51,335 nucleotides of DNA from Hahella sp. HN01 (GTDB lineage Bacteria; Pseudomonadota; Gammaproteobacteria; Pseudomonadales; Oleiphilaceae), in assembly GCF_018986435.1 (NCBI RefSeq), contig NZ_JAHMIN010000042.1, positions 1-51,335 of the forward strand, given 5' to 3'. The notes beneath the pieces are model-generated. The model was not told the DNA's origin. It was given only the letters and a program-made list of their open reading frames with translations, and searched no databases. Both the position numbers and the translations under genes were made by a program. Shown in pieces: positions 42,724 through 51,335 of this stretch. Positions within the stretch are counted from its first letter, which is position 1. Each line of letters begins with the position of its first letter.

Positions 42724-43481
42724 CTACCAACTATCGTGAGGGTCTTCGCCTTTGGTAAGAGAGGTCATCATCTGACAGCTCCAGGAAAATGCTTCGCGCG
42801 GAGTCTGCTGGAATTGTCCCAGGGATTCGAAACCCAGCTCCTGTAGTCCGGTGAATGATAGGCGTGGGAATGAGCAGGCAATGCTTGAATGGCGGTTTAT
42901 TTTCCATACATAGGGTGAAGGGTTATTGGAAAAGTACTGATTCTGGTCAATCAGCGTTTCTTGTTCATGATGGCCTCCCGCTCTTCGTTCTTCTTGCCGT
43001 CCATATGGTTAAACAGATCATGGTAATTCTCGCCATAATTAAAAAAAATTATCGATGATTTGGTTCTGGCATGTTTCCCAAGGGGCTTCGATATATGAGG
43101 TAGCAGCACTCCTCTTTCGTCGACCAGGCGTGTATCGAATCGCTTTCCTACCCCTCGGTCATTCCAACTCAATGCGACGCTTTCGCCTTCTCTATCTGGA
43201 TGCTCTTCAATAATGTTGCCTCTTACTTCCACATACTGAGAGTTTGATAAGAACAACTGGCCGCCATAAACAGCGCCGTTGCGTCCCACAAGATTGTTCA
43301 GCATTTTCGCATCGAAACTGATCTCGTGAAAAAGGCCGGCGGAGAGGTTGTCGAAAACTATATTCCATTGATAGATCGTTTGTTCGTTACTGACGTCGCT
43401 CCAAAGCCCTGGGCCTTTATTATCAAATATCCCCATAGACGACAGCGTTTTCGTAATCAAAATACCAAAGGAAAATGACAC
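42724..43481 (-). pseudogene. Frameshifted, N-terminally truncated right-handed beta-helix protein
   Basis: On the minus strand one frame (43481 to 42951) reads GPGLWSDVSNEQTIYQWNIV ... GLFHEISFDAKMLNNLVGRN ... YVEVRGNII, the repeating pattern of right-handed parallel beta-helix proteins. It ends early at 42951, but the neighbouring frame continues as GHHEQETLIDQNQYFSNNPS and on to a stop at 42724. A frameshift near 42960-43000 explains this. The N-terminal half with signal peptide is missing, cut off against the ABC transporter gene. Probably a decayed extracellular or surface protein. Confidence 0.65.
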
Positions 43482-44437
43482 GCGGCTATGCGCTCCTCTC
43501 CTTCCATAGGACGAAGTCTGGGTTGCTCATGGCGACACTTGTCTCGCGCGTTGACGCACCGGGGAGCGAATGGGCATCCCTGGGGTGGTGCGGCGGGATC
43601 GGGGAGCTCTATGGTTTCGCTCTCGCCTCGCAAACCTTTCTTACCGGGAAGCGGGATAGAATCGAGCAGCAAACGGGTGTAAGGGTGTTTCGGAGACCTG
43701 AACAGTTCACCGGCGGGCGCCTGTTCTACGATGCGCCCGAAATACATGACTGCGACGACGTCGCTGACTGCTTCCACGACGGCCAGGTCATGGCTGATAA
43801 ATACGTAAGCGAGGCGATAGTGTTGCTGGAGATCCTGCAGCAGATTCAGCACCTGAGCCTGTATGGAGACATCCAGCGCGGAAACCGGTTCATCCAGAAC
43901 CAAGATCTGTGGTTGCGCCGCCAACGCCCTTGCTATACCGATGCGTTGCGCCTGACCACCGGACAATTCATGTGGATAACGCTCCAGTAGCTCCGGCCTT
44001 AATCCAACGGCCTCCATAAGCTCCTGTAGACGCCTGTAGCGAGCGTTTCTCTCCATCCCCAGAAGATGATCCATCGGCGCCTCTAAAATCGCTCTGATCG
44101 TCTTACGGGGGTTGAGAGCGCTAAGAGAATCCTGGAAGACATATTGGATCTGGCTATGCAGACGCTTTCGTTCGCTACGGCTCTGATCAGGCCATGATTT
44201 CCCATCTAGCAGCAAATGGCCTGCGCTGGGTTGATCAAGGCCTACCAGCATGCGCGCGAGGGTGGATTTGCCGCAACCGGACTCACCTACAATGCCCAGG
44301 GTGGCGCCGGGTTGAATACACAGGTCCACGCCCTGCACTGCCTGTATCAGCGGCTTGCGTCGACCGAGCCAACCACGCCCGCCGCCATAGTGACGAGTGA
44401 GATTACTGGCGGTCAGAAGAGTTGCGCTCATGCTCAT
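43457..44437 (-). CDS. Oligopeptide/dipeptide ABC transporter ATPase (DppF/OppF type)
   Basis: 326 residues from the ATG at 44437, which overlaps the upstream stop (ATGA). Walker A GESGCGKSTLA, signature LSGGQAQRIGIARAL, Walker B ILVLDEPVSALD, and the oligopeptide-type C-terminal cysteine cluster (CPFAPRCVNARDKCRHEQ). Partner of the fused permease-ATPase gene upstream; the two ATPase domains would make the active pair. Confidence 0.93.
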   Translation of the reverse strand: MSMSATLLTASNLTRHYGGGRGWLGRRKPLIQAVQGVDLCIQPGATLGIVGESGCGKSTLARMLVGLDQPSAGHLLLDGKSWPDQSRSERKRLHSQIQYVFQDSLSALNPRKTIRAILEAPMDHLLGMERNARYRRLQELMEAVGLRPELLERYPHELSGGQAQRIGIARALAAQPQILVLDEPVSALDVSIQAQVLNLLQDLQQHYRLAYVFISHDLAVVEAVSDVVAVMYFGRIVEQAPAGELFRSPKHPYTRLLLDSIPLPGKKGLRGESETIELPDPAAPPQGCPFAPRCVNARDKCRHEQPRLRPMEGEERIAACHFPLVF

Positions 44438-46344
44438 GGGGCCGTTTTCCATAGCGGTTTGATACAGCGGGCGAAACGATTTTCGCCCAGTGGTCGTAAG
44501 CGGATATCGCCGTTCCGACAGTCACCTTCCGCAAAAGGGCACCTATCCGCGAACGCGCATCCTGCGGGCAGGTTATTAACCGCGGGAGGAGAGCCGGGAA
44601 TGGCGGGCAGGCGATCTTGGTTTCGACCAGGAATCGGGACGCAATTGATGAGCAGGCGAGTATAGGGATGGGCGGGCTTGTTCAATACTTCTCCTGCGGC
44701 GCCGACCTCCACTATGCGTCCAGCGTACATGACCGCCACACGGTCACAGATTTCGGAAACGACGCCAAAGTCGTGGGTGATGAACAAAAGCGCCGCCGCC
44801 TCATTTTGTTTGCGCTGCTGGTTCATCAATTTCAACACCTGAGCCTGTACCGTGACGTCCAGAGCGGTAGTGGGTTCGTCCGCCACGATGATCTGTGGAT
44901 GATTGGCGAGAGCCATGGCGATGCAAACCCGCTGTCGCATGCCTCCAGAAAGCTCATGGGGATAGCTGTGCGCTATTGACGCGGCGTTGGGAAGGCGCAC
45001 TTGTTCCAGCAGGCTCACAGCGGCGCGCCACGCCTCCCTATGAGAATAAGGTTGGTGCGCTTGAATCGCCTCTGCGACTTGGGCGCCGACACTAAAAAGC
45101 GGGTGAAGACTGGAGAGAGGGTCCTGGAATATGTAGGCGATTTCCCCGCCTCTGAGCGCCTGTATGCGATGCAGTGGAAAAGAGAGTAGATCTTCCCCAC
45201 TCCGCCAGATCTGGCCGCTTACGATGCGTCCTGGGGGCGTAGGCGCCAATCTGAGCAGAGACATCGCCGTAACGGATTTACCGGAGCCGGATTCGCCTAC
45301 CAAACCCAGGCATTCCCCCTTACCCAGCTCGAAGCTGACGCCGCCTACCGCCTTGTAAATGTCCGTCCCAACAAGAAACTCGGTCTGTAAATTTCGCACC
45401 GCCAGGGCGTCCTGCGTCGCACTGATGTCTGGGGCTGGTGAGCTTTTAGCATCAGCGCTCTGTACTTCCGTCATGGCGGAGGGGCGTGTCAAAGAGCCTG
45501 ACTTTAATTTGGGATCAAGCACATCTCTGACGCCATCGCCAATCAAATTGACGCTCATGACCAGCGCAAAGATCATTAGCCCGGGAATCACGGACACATG
45601 CGGCGCTGTAAACAGCAATTTGCGTCCCTCCCCCAGCATGGCGCCCAGATCCGCTTGCGGCGGTTGCGCGCCCAAACCGAGAAAACTGAGCCCTGCGGTT
45701 TCCAATATCATCCAGCCCAGGGTTGTCGACATGGTGATGACGATGATGGGAGCTACATTAGGCAGTATTTCCGTAAGCAGAATGCGCACAGGACCTTTGC
45801 CGGAAAGCCTGGCGGCGTCGACAAAATCCCGTCTTGTCAGGCTCAACGTGACGCCGCGGATATTGCGGGCGAAGAATGGAATATTCACCAGGGCGATGGC
45901 GTAGAGAGCGTTTGATAACCCCGGCCCTAATGCTGCGACGATCGCCAGCGCCAGTAAAATATAGGGGAAAGCCATCAGCATATCGACGCCGCGCATCAAC
46001 ACATTATCCGTTCGTCCGCCTGCGAAACCCGCGATCAAACCCAATGCAGAGCCGATGACGGAAGCGATCAGCGTGGCGGATAAACCCACAGAGATGCTAA
46101 CGCGGGCTCCCCATATCAAACGAGAGAGGAGATCTCTTCCCAGATGATCCGTTCCCAATAAACGGCCTTCGCTTAATGGACGCAGTAAACGCTCCGCCGG
46201 GGCAGTGTCGTTCGGCGCTGATAACGGAAGTATGGGCGCCACTAGAGCGATGACCGTTACTAGCAAAAACAGGCAGAGCCCGAAAAAGGCAATGTGGTTA
46301 TGCCGTAATAGTTTCCAGGCGCTGGGGCGAGATGAGCGAGTCAT
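44434..46344 (-). CDS. Fused ABC permease (DppC type) and ATPase (DppD type)
   Basis: 636 residues. Residues 1-285 are a DppC/OppC permease: an N-terminal helix, LGTDHLGRDLLSRLIWGARV, and five more helices with the EAA-like DAARLSGKGPVRILLTEILP. Residues about 310-636 are a DppD ATPase: Walker A GESGSGKSVTA, signature LSGGMRQRVCIAMAL, Walker B IIVADEPTTALD, and the C-terminal Cys cluster. These are normally separate genes; no stop or frameshift lies between them. It overlaps the upstream permease by ATGA. Confidence 0.92.
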   Translation of the reverse strand: MTRSSRPSAWKLLRHNHIAFFGLCLFLLVTVIALVAPILPLSAPNDTAPAERLLRPLSEGRLLGTDHLGRDLLSRLIWGARVSISVGLSATLIASVIGSALGLIAGFAGGRTDNVLMRGVDMLMAFPYILLALAIVAALGPGLSNALYAIALVNIPFFARNIRGVTLSLTRRDFVDAARLSGKGPVRILLTEILPNVAPIIVITMSTTLGWMILETAGLSFLGLGAQPPQADLGAMLGEGRKLLFTAPHVSVIPGLMIFALVMSVNLIGDGVRDVLDPKLKSGSLTRPSAMTEVQSADAKSSPAPDISATQDALAVRNLQTEFLVGTDIYKAVGGVSFELGKGECLGLVGESGSGKSVTAMSLLRLAPTPPGRIVSGQIWRSGEDLLSFPLHRIQALRGGEIAYIFQDPLSSLHPLFSVGAQVAEAIQAHQPYSHREAWRAAVSLLEQVRLPNAASIAHSYPHELSGGMRQRVCIAMALANHPQIIVADEPTTALDVTVQAQVLKLMNQQRKQNEAAALLFITHDFGVVSEICDRVAVMYAGRIVEVGAAGEVLNKPAHPYTRLLINCVPIPGRNQDRLPAIPGSPPAVNNLPAGCAFADRCPFAEGDCRNGDIRLRPLGENRFARCIKPLWKTAP

Positions 46345-47288
46345 GAGGTCAGTCTTGGATCGAGTCGATGCTGCGCAACATCCGCAGCCAGATTAAAAAG
46401 GACGTATGAGGTGGCGACCACCAATACTCCCCCTTGAGCGAGCAGAATGTCCCGGGTGGCGATCGCCTGCACCAACATGCGACCTATTCCGGGCCATTGG
46501 AATACGGTTTCGATATAGACTGCGCCGCCAAGTACGAAGCCAGCCTGAATGCCCAATACAGGGATAATGGCGACCAGCGCGGCCTTAAAAGCGTGGCGAT
46601 AGATCACGCGGCGCTCATTCAGTCCCTTGGCGCGAGCCGTGCGAATGTAATCCTGCCGCAGTACCTCCAACATGGCGCCTCGGGTTAGGCGGGCGATAAC
46701 GCCGGTTGCGATGACCGCCAGCGTAATGGCCGGTAACGCGAGATGGGAGAGCAGGTCCTGAATATCGCCACCGCCGTATATCGCGTTCATACCGCTGGCC
46801 GGCAGCCATTGCAACTCGACGGCGAAAACCAGTATCAGCAGCAGCCCCAGCCAGAATGACGGCGTTGAAATGCCAATCAAAACCAGCAATGTGATCACTC
46901 TGTCAGTCCAGCTGAACTGGCGCGCTGCAGAGACGATTCCCGCCAATAGTCCGAACAGAGAGCACAGCAGAAAGGAGGCGCCGGCGAGCGTCAATGTGGC
47001 GCTGAAGCGCTCTAAAACCTCATCCAGAACGGGGCGATTCAAGCTGTAAGATCGGCCTAAATCTCCTTGCAGAATGTGTCCCAACCAGATTAAATATTGT
47101 TCAAATAGGCTATGATTTAACCCTAACTGACGGTTAATTCGTGCGATATTTTCAGGCGTTGCATAGGCGCCGAGAATTGCGGTGGCGGGATCTCCCGGAA
47201 TCATGGCCATGATCAAGAAGACGATCGCGGTCATTCCGAACAGGACAGGAATGACGAAAAGGAGACGTTTGGCGATATAGCTCCACAT
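46341..47288 (-). CDS. Dipeptide/oligopeptide ABC permease (DppB type)
   Basis: 315 residues with six membrane helices. It starts MWSYIAKRLLFVIPVLFGMT as the family does, has the periplasmic LGLNHSLFEQYLIWLGHILQ segment, and an EAA loop YIRTARAKGLNERRVIYRHA. First transporter gene of the minus-strand unit dppB-(dppCD)-dppF. The binding-protein gene is 556 bp upstream. Confidence 0.94.
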   Translation of the reverse strand: MWSYIAKRLLFVIPVLFGMTAIVFLIMAMIPGDPATAILGAYATPENIARINRQLGLNHSLFEQYLIWLGHILQGDLGRSYSLNRPVLDEVLERFSATLTLAGASFLLCSLFGLLAGIVSAARQFSWTDRVITLLVLIGISTPSFWLGLLLILVFAVELQWLPASGMNAIYGGGDIQDLLSHLALPAITLAVIATGVIARLTRGAMLEVLRQDYIRTARAKGLNERRVIYRHAFKAALVAIIPVLGIQAGFVLGGAVYIETVFQWPGIGRMLVQAIATRDILLAQGGVLVVATSYVLFNLAADVAQHRLDPRLTS

Positions 47289-47844
47289 GGGGGGTTAGAG
47301 TTGTTCTTTGACGATGGGAAAATGGAAGACGGAATGTGACAAAAAATCTCGTTTCATCCTGCATTTTTCCTTACAAGAAATCTTGTGAGTGCTCGGAGAG
47401 TTTGAAGGGGAATTTTGGTCAAAAATGGGGTTTGGAGAGGCCTCTTTTCCATTGCTCATTGAAAGGGTCCTTTTGAAGTCCTGATTTGAGGTGAGATAAC
47501 TTGGTTTCAGGTCGTTATTTCTTCATTTCTATAATGGCAAAAAGTGTTTTTTCGCTCGTTTTTTGAACATGTTTTATGGAGTTAATAACTGAAATTTTCC
47601 TCAAGGGAAAAATTTTGCCGATTTAACTTGGCGTTAAATATTTCCGCTATGAAAATAACTTAAAAGATAACTGGCTGAATTTTTAATAATTTAAAATTAA
47701 GTTTATAACTTAATGTTTTTATTTCGTTTATTTCTCTAAAACGTAACGATGACGAATCGTCATCACAGAAATGCAATTTTTTCTTTGAAGATGTGACCAA
47801 TATGAATTTTTAAAGATCTGCCGGTTAGAAAATCCTGATAAATC
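47289..47844. other. AT-rich intergenic gap between binding-protein and permease genes
   Basis: I see no gene here. The stretch is much more AT-rich than its neighbours. A short perfect hairpin, GATGACG-aat-CGTCATC, lies near 47748-47764 without a T-run. It probably holds a promoter for the dppB unit and an mRNA end for the binding-protein gene, which is commonly expressed at a higher level than the permease genes. Confidence 0.4.
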
Positions 47845-49413
47845 TCATAGCTTTTTCACCTCTCTTAAATCCAGAAAAAATGAAGGCTGTAACCTGAAGT
47901 TTTTAACGCGTGACTGACTGACGGCGTTTTGTTTCCAGTTGGCGATAAAAGCCCAGGGGGCGTCTTCTTGTACGATGACCTGCATTTCTTTGTAGAGTGC
48001 GGCTCTCTGGTTTTGGTCTGTAGCGCGACGCGCTCGTTCAAGCAGATCATCCACTTTGGGGTTGGCGTAGTAACCGGAGTTGAAACCGCCCTTATCCGGC
48101 CAGGCGTCGCTGCGTAATGCGAGATAAGGCAAGGTATCGGGGTCGTTGGTCATCCAGGCCATTTCCGCCATATCGACGCCTTCCGGTAATCCGGGATTCA
48201 CTTTGCTGAGAAAGGTATTCCACTCATAAGTCTCTATCTTTATATGAAGACCCACTTTGGCGAGGTCCGCCTGAATCGCCGCGCCCATGGCGACGGGCTC
48301 CAGCATCCCTGAACCCCCTTCCGTCACGTAAAAAGTAAGCTGCGCGCCTTCGTGTCCCGCCGCTTTGATTAGTTCGCGCGCCTTGTTGGGGTCATATGCG
48401 TAAGCGTCCAGATTTGGGTTATACGCCCAGGCGAAAGCGGGCGGGATGGGTCCTTTGGCGACTTCTGCGGTGCCTTGCAACACGTTTTCCACCAGCGCTT
48501 TCTTATCAATCGCGTAGTTGATCGCCTGACGCATACGGCGATCCGCCAAGGGACCTTTTTTGTTGTTGAGAATGAGAAACCATAAGTGCGGTCCCGCCTG
48601 CTGATAAACCTGGAATCCAGAATCTTTCTCGAATACGGTCAGATTATCCGGCGGGGTTTCCACCATGAGGTCTACGCCGCCTGAGAGCATTTCCGCCATA
48701 CGCGTGTTGGCGTCGGTGATGGGTCGGAACACCACTGCTTCCAGAGGCGGTGCGCCGCCCCAGTATTTGTCGTTGCGGACAATAACGACCTTGGCGTTGC
48801 TGACCCACTCGGCAAAGTGGAACGGGCCGGTTCCCGCCGGATGACGACCATAATCCTTACCGTACTTTTTCACTGATTCGGGTGAGATTATCAGACCGGT
48901 TGGATAGGCTAGGTTGGAAAGAAACGGGGCGTAAGGTTCTTTTAATTCAAATCGAACGTGGAGGTCGTCAATCGCTTCCACCTTCTCTATCGGACTGAAG
49001 AAAAACGCCAATGGAAAAGGGCCGGTGTCATGATAAGGATGTTTTTCGTCAAGCATGCGCTCGAAATTGAACTTTATCGCCTCTGCGGTGAGAGGCGAGC
49101 CGTCATGAAATTGCACGCCTTTGCGCAGACTGAAGGTGTAAGTCTTGCCATCGTCGCTGATCGTCCAGGACTCCGCCAACGCCGGCTCCACCTCCAAGGT
49201 TCCATCCTTGAAGCGCACCAGCCCGTCATAGAGATTGATCAGTATGCGAAAGTCATTGAGAGCCGTGACGGCGTGAGGATCCAGAGATTTGGGCTCGGCG
49301 ATCTGGCCGACCACTAAAACATTGGCGGGAGTCTGCGCCACGCTGGGCGAAGTTAATGTAATGAGTAAGAGGCAGCAAACGAGGACGCGCAGTACGCCCG
49401 ACAGCCGGTCCAT
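47845..49413 (-). CDS. Dipeptide/oligopeptide ABC substrate-binding protein (SBP_bac_5)
   Basis: 522 residues from the ATG at 49413, which has AAGGAGG 6 nt upstream and then a clean signal peptide (VLRVLVCCLLLITLTSPSVA). The longer upstream frame has no signal. Family-5 features: AEPKSLDPHAVTALNDFRIL, LAESWTISDDGKTYTFSLRK, FHDGSPLTAEAIKFNFERML. It delivers peptides or related ligands to the adjacent permease. The substrate cannot be decided; glutathione- or nickel-type systems look similar. Confidence 0.93.
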   Translation of the reverse strand: MDRLSGVLRVLVCCLLLITLTSPSVAQTPANVLVVGQIAEPKSLDPHAVTALNDFRILINLYDGLVRFKDGTLEVEPALAESWTISDDGKTYTFSLRKGVQFHDGSPLTAEAIKFNFERMLDEKHPYHDTGPFPLAFFFSPIEKVEAIDDLHVRFELKEPYAPFLSNLAYPTGLIISPESVKKYGKDYGRHPAGTGPFHFAEWVSNAKVVIVRNDKYWGGAPPLEAVVFRPITDANTRMAEMLSGGVDLMVETPPDNLTVFEKDSGFQVYQQAGPHLWFLILNNKKGPLADRRMRQAINYAIDKKALVENVLQGTAEVAKGPIPPAFAWAYNPNLDAYAYDPNKARELIKAAGHEGAQLTFYVTEGGSGMLEPVAMGAAIQADLAKVGLHIKIETYEWNTFLSKVNPGLPEGVDMAEMAWMTNDPDTLPYLALRSDAWPDKGGFNSGYYANPKVDDLLERARRATDQNQRAALYKEMQVIVQEDAPWAFIANWKQNAVSQSRVKNFRLQPSFFLDLREVKKL

Positions 49414-49701
49414 GAATCCCTCCTTGTGCGGAAGCGTTACGTTCGCGTCTCCGCGCCTCTCTCCTTCCTGCCCATCCGCTTGAACGTCACTGACGACGTT
49501 CGGCATGGCGCTGAGAGGCTCGGTACTGTCCCTGACGCAGCCTTATTACACCTTAAAGAACATTTCCCACAACCTCAATGCCTTAACGCCGGATGAAACA
49601 AGTCGCCGACAGGAGGTCTATAACACGGGGTCTTGAGGATGGATCTTTGAAGCCGCTGAGGCCGTCCTGTTGCTGCGACGGCCCGTCGGTAGCGAAAGCG
49701 A

Positions 49702-50139
49702 TTAGCGGTTTCTTCCATCCAGACTGAAGCGCCCGGCCCCAAATGCCGCGATTTGCAATAATCCTCCGGCCATGGCGATGTTCTTGAAGAAATGAATGAA
49801 CTGGTTCTGATCGCCAAGCTGATTATGAAAAGCCAGGGCGGCTGCGACAGTGAAACCCGCCAGTATGAGCGCAGTAGCGCGGGTGCGGTAACCGGCGATC
49901 AAGGCTATTCCTCCAGCCAGCTCCACCAACACTGCGGCGGCGAAGCCCAGGCTGGCGAATGGCAAACCGGCGGACTCGATATAAGCGATGGTTCCCGCCG
50001 GCGCGCTGATCTTGGCGATGCCTGAAAGAACAAAGATGATGCTTATAAGCACTCTGCCAACGAGGGCGGAGACGGAGGCGATATCGAAAGCGCCGTTAAT
50101 GGAATGAGCTGAATTCGCGTTGTGGGTCAGTTGAGTCAT
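49702..50139 (-). CDS. DoxX-family membrane protein
   Basis: 145 residues with four hydrophobic helices. GRVLISIIFVLSGIAKISAP and the later ELAGGIALIAGYRTRATALI are the DoxX pattern. Members are linked to redox or thiol metabolism and are often controlled by a neighbouring regulator. It is divergent from the LysR-type gene across about 110 bp, so that regulator probably controls it. Confidence 0.88.
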   Translation of the reverse strand: MTQLTHNANSAHSINGAFDIASVSALVGRVLISIIFVLSGIAKISAPAGTIAYIESAGLPFASLGFAAAVLVELAGGIALIAGYRTRATALILAGFTVAAALAFHNQLGDQNQFIHFFKNIAMAGGLLQIAAFGAGRFSLDGRNR

Positions 50140-50248
50140 GTTGGCTTGCTCCAGTAATGAGTGTCGTTGCTTGATGGAACCACTATATTGCGACTACTCT
50201 TTTCGCAAAACTGGGATAATTTCAGTCATTTTATTCGAAAAATTAGGC

Positions 50249-51169
50249 ATGTTATCAAACCCTGGCGCACCGACCCTGGATCAACTGAAAGTGTTTTTGG
50301 CCGTGGTGGAAGTGGGCAGTTTCGCTGGCGCTGCGCGTAAACTGCATCGAGCGACCTCAGTGGTCAGCTACTCCATCGCCAATCTGGAATCCCAGCTGGG
50401 CGTGCAGTTATTTGATCGTCATGCCACGCGAAAACCTCAGTTGACTGACGCAGGACGCCTGGTCCTGTCGGAAGCGCGGCTGGTGCATAACGGCGTCAAC
50501 AGCTTGCGCGCCAAGGTGAAAGGGTTACTGCAAGGCCTGGAGGCGGAGGTGCGTCTGGCGGTGGACGTGATGTTGCCCTCCAGCAGAGTGGTGGATGCGC
50601 TGAAGGCGTTCCGCGAGCAGTTTCCTACCGTATCTCTGAATCTGCGGGTAGAAGCTCTGGGCGGCGTTACACAGCTGGTGCTAAATGGCGAAGCTTCCAT
50701 AGGCGTCAGTGGACCTCTCAATCCGGTGTTGGACAGGGTGGAAAGAATCAGCGTGGGATCTGTCGCTCTTATTCCCGTCGCCGCGCCTTCACATCCTCTG
50801 GCGACGGCGGGGCGCAATGCCCCTGGCGCGGGCAGAGAGCATACTCAGTTGGTCCTGTCTGATCGCTCTTCCCTGACCCGCAATCAGGAATTTGCGGTGA
50901 TCAGCGCCCATACCTGGAGGCTGGCGGATCTGGGGTCGAAGCATATGCTGCTGAAAGAAGGGATTGGTTGGGGAAACATGCCGGAACCGATGGTGAAGGA
51001 AGACCTGGCGAATGGGCGGTTAGTGCGTTTGGATATGCCGGACGCAGCCTCCGTCACTTATCCGTTTGATGTCATCTACTTGACGGAAAACCCGCCAGGA
51101 CCTGCCGCCGCCTGGCTTATCGACAGGCTGGCTCAGCAGGTCGTTGTGGGTGACGACGGCGCGACTTAA
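50249..51169 (+). CDS. LysR-family transcriptional regulator
   Basis: 306 residues from the ATG at 50249 (MLSNPGAPTLDQLKVFLAVV). The winged helix-turn-helix has GSFAGAARKLHRATSVVSYS and LESQLGVQLFDRHATRKPQL, followed by a typical substrate-binding domain. The longer frame from 50138 would add a non-conserved region that overlaps the divergent gene. It likely regulates the divergent doxX; the inducer is unknown. Confidence 0.92.
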   Translation: MLSNPGAPTLDQLKVFLAVVEVGSFAGAARKLHRATSVVSYSIANLESQLGVQLFDRHATRKPQLTDAGRLVLSEARLVHNGVNSLRAKVKGLLQGLEAEVRLAVDVMLPSSRVVDALKAFREQFPTVSLNLRVEALGGVTQLVLNGEASIGVSGPLNPVLDRVERISVGSVALIPVAAPSHPLATAGRNAPGAGREHTQLVLSDRSSLTRNQEFAVISAHTWRLADLGSKHMLLKEGIGWGNMPEPMVKEDLANGRLVRLDMPDAASVTYPFDVIYLTENPPGPAAAWLIDRLAQQVVVGDDGAT

Positions 51170-51335
51170 GCGGACTTCCATCGGCGATATTAATCCGGCA
51201 TCGATATAGGCATTCTATGCCGCATATTTGATGCTTGGGTGGTTAAAGTATTTTTTCACCCTCGAAGGCTTCTTTTGCAACATACACATATGGGATCGAA
51301 CTTTCTTTTTGAGATCCCCTTTCTTTCGTGCCGGC
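51170..51335. other. Window end, no gene seen
   Basis: This short non-coding stretch after the LysR-type gene has no reading frame or strong hairpin that I can support. It may hold the start of the next intergenic region. Confidence 0.3.

Noticed and set aside
43475..45904. Plus-strand reading frames opposite the dpp ATPase and fusion genes
   Set aside because: They mirror conserved minus-strand ABC genes with clear Walker motifs and have no own ribosome sites or domains.
47748..47764. Terminator after the binding-protein gene
   Set aside because: The hairpin is perfect but has no T-run in the right direction, so I did not list it as a terminator.

Overview
The window looks like the chromosome of a marine gammaproteobacterium. 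The oriC neighbourhood (rpmH-rnpA-yidD-yidC-mnmE on one side, dnaA-dnaN-recF-gyrB on the other) fits an Oceanospirillales-type genome. Hahella is my best guess, from memory of gene order and protein character; it was not tested by any search. A mobile island of about 26.8 kb sits at the 3' end of mnmE (trmE).

Layout. (1) 1-1968: chromosomal flank beyond the island, with a partial IS3-family end, a periplasmic solute-binding protein, an EmrE-type SMR transporter and one unknown gene. (2) 1969-28787: an integrated element of the Salmonella genomic island 1 (SGI1) family, bounded by imperfect 18-bp att repeats. Reading inward from mnmE it has int, xis, an iteron origin with rep, an AlpA-like gene, traN, an FlhC-like and an FlhD-like activator gene (sgaC/sgaD-like), traG and traH, a block of small unknown genes, mpsB/mpsA-type mobilization genes, a HEPN-like gene, a PstI/BsuBI-type restriction-modification pair, and a serine resolvase. 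The resolvase promoter region was hit by a class 1 integron, of which only the outer 5'-conserved segment survives. IS26 has removed the rest of the integron and truncated the adjacent DUF4365-like gene. (3) 28770-32757: mnmE, yidC, yidD, rnpA, rpmH. (4) 32870-33480: oriC-like region with DnaA boxes. (5) 33645-41931: dnaA, dnaN, an AarF/UbiB kinase, a MarC protein, recF, gyrB. (6) 41995-51169: a small P-loop kinase, a broken beta-helix gene, a dipeptide/oligopeptide ABC transporter with a permease-ATPase fusion, DoxX and a LysR regulator.

How the island probably works. By analogy with SGI1 it would be mobilized by an IncC-like helper plasmid: the TraN/TraH/TraG copies would replace helper subunits, MpsA/MpsB would act at an oriT upstream of mpsA, and FlhDC-family activators would switch on excision, replication and tra genes. 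The sequence supports this with six candidate activator boxes of the GCCC-A/T-GGGCA type in front of the main gene blocks, and a perfect-arm LexA box in front of the sgaDC-like operon. A 20-bp palindrome is present in front of both traH and the alpA-rep unit. Less expected features are an FlhD-like protein made of two tandem FlhD-like repeats, five small genes each preceded by overlapping, mutually exclusive hairpins, a run of seven hairpins upstream of mpsA, and a resolvase gene overlapping an RM operon.

All family assignments come from reading sequences by eye and from memory; no database search was run.
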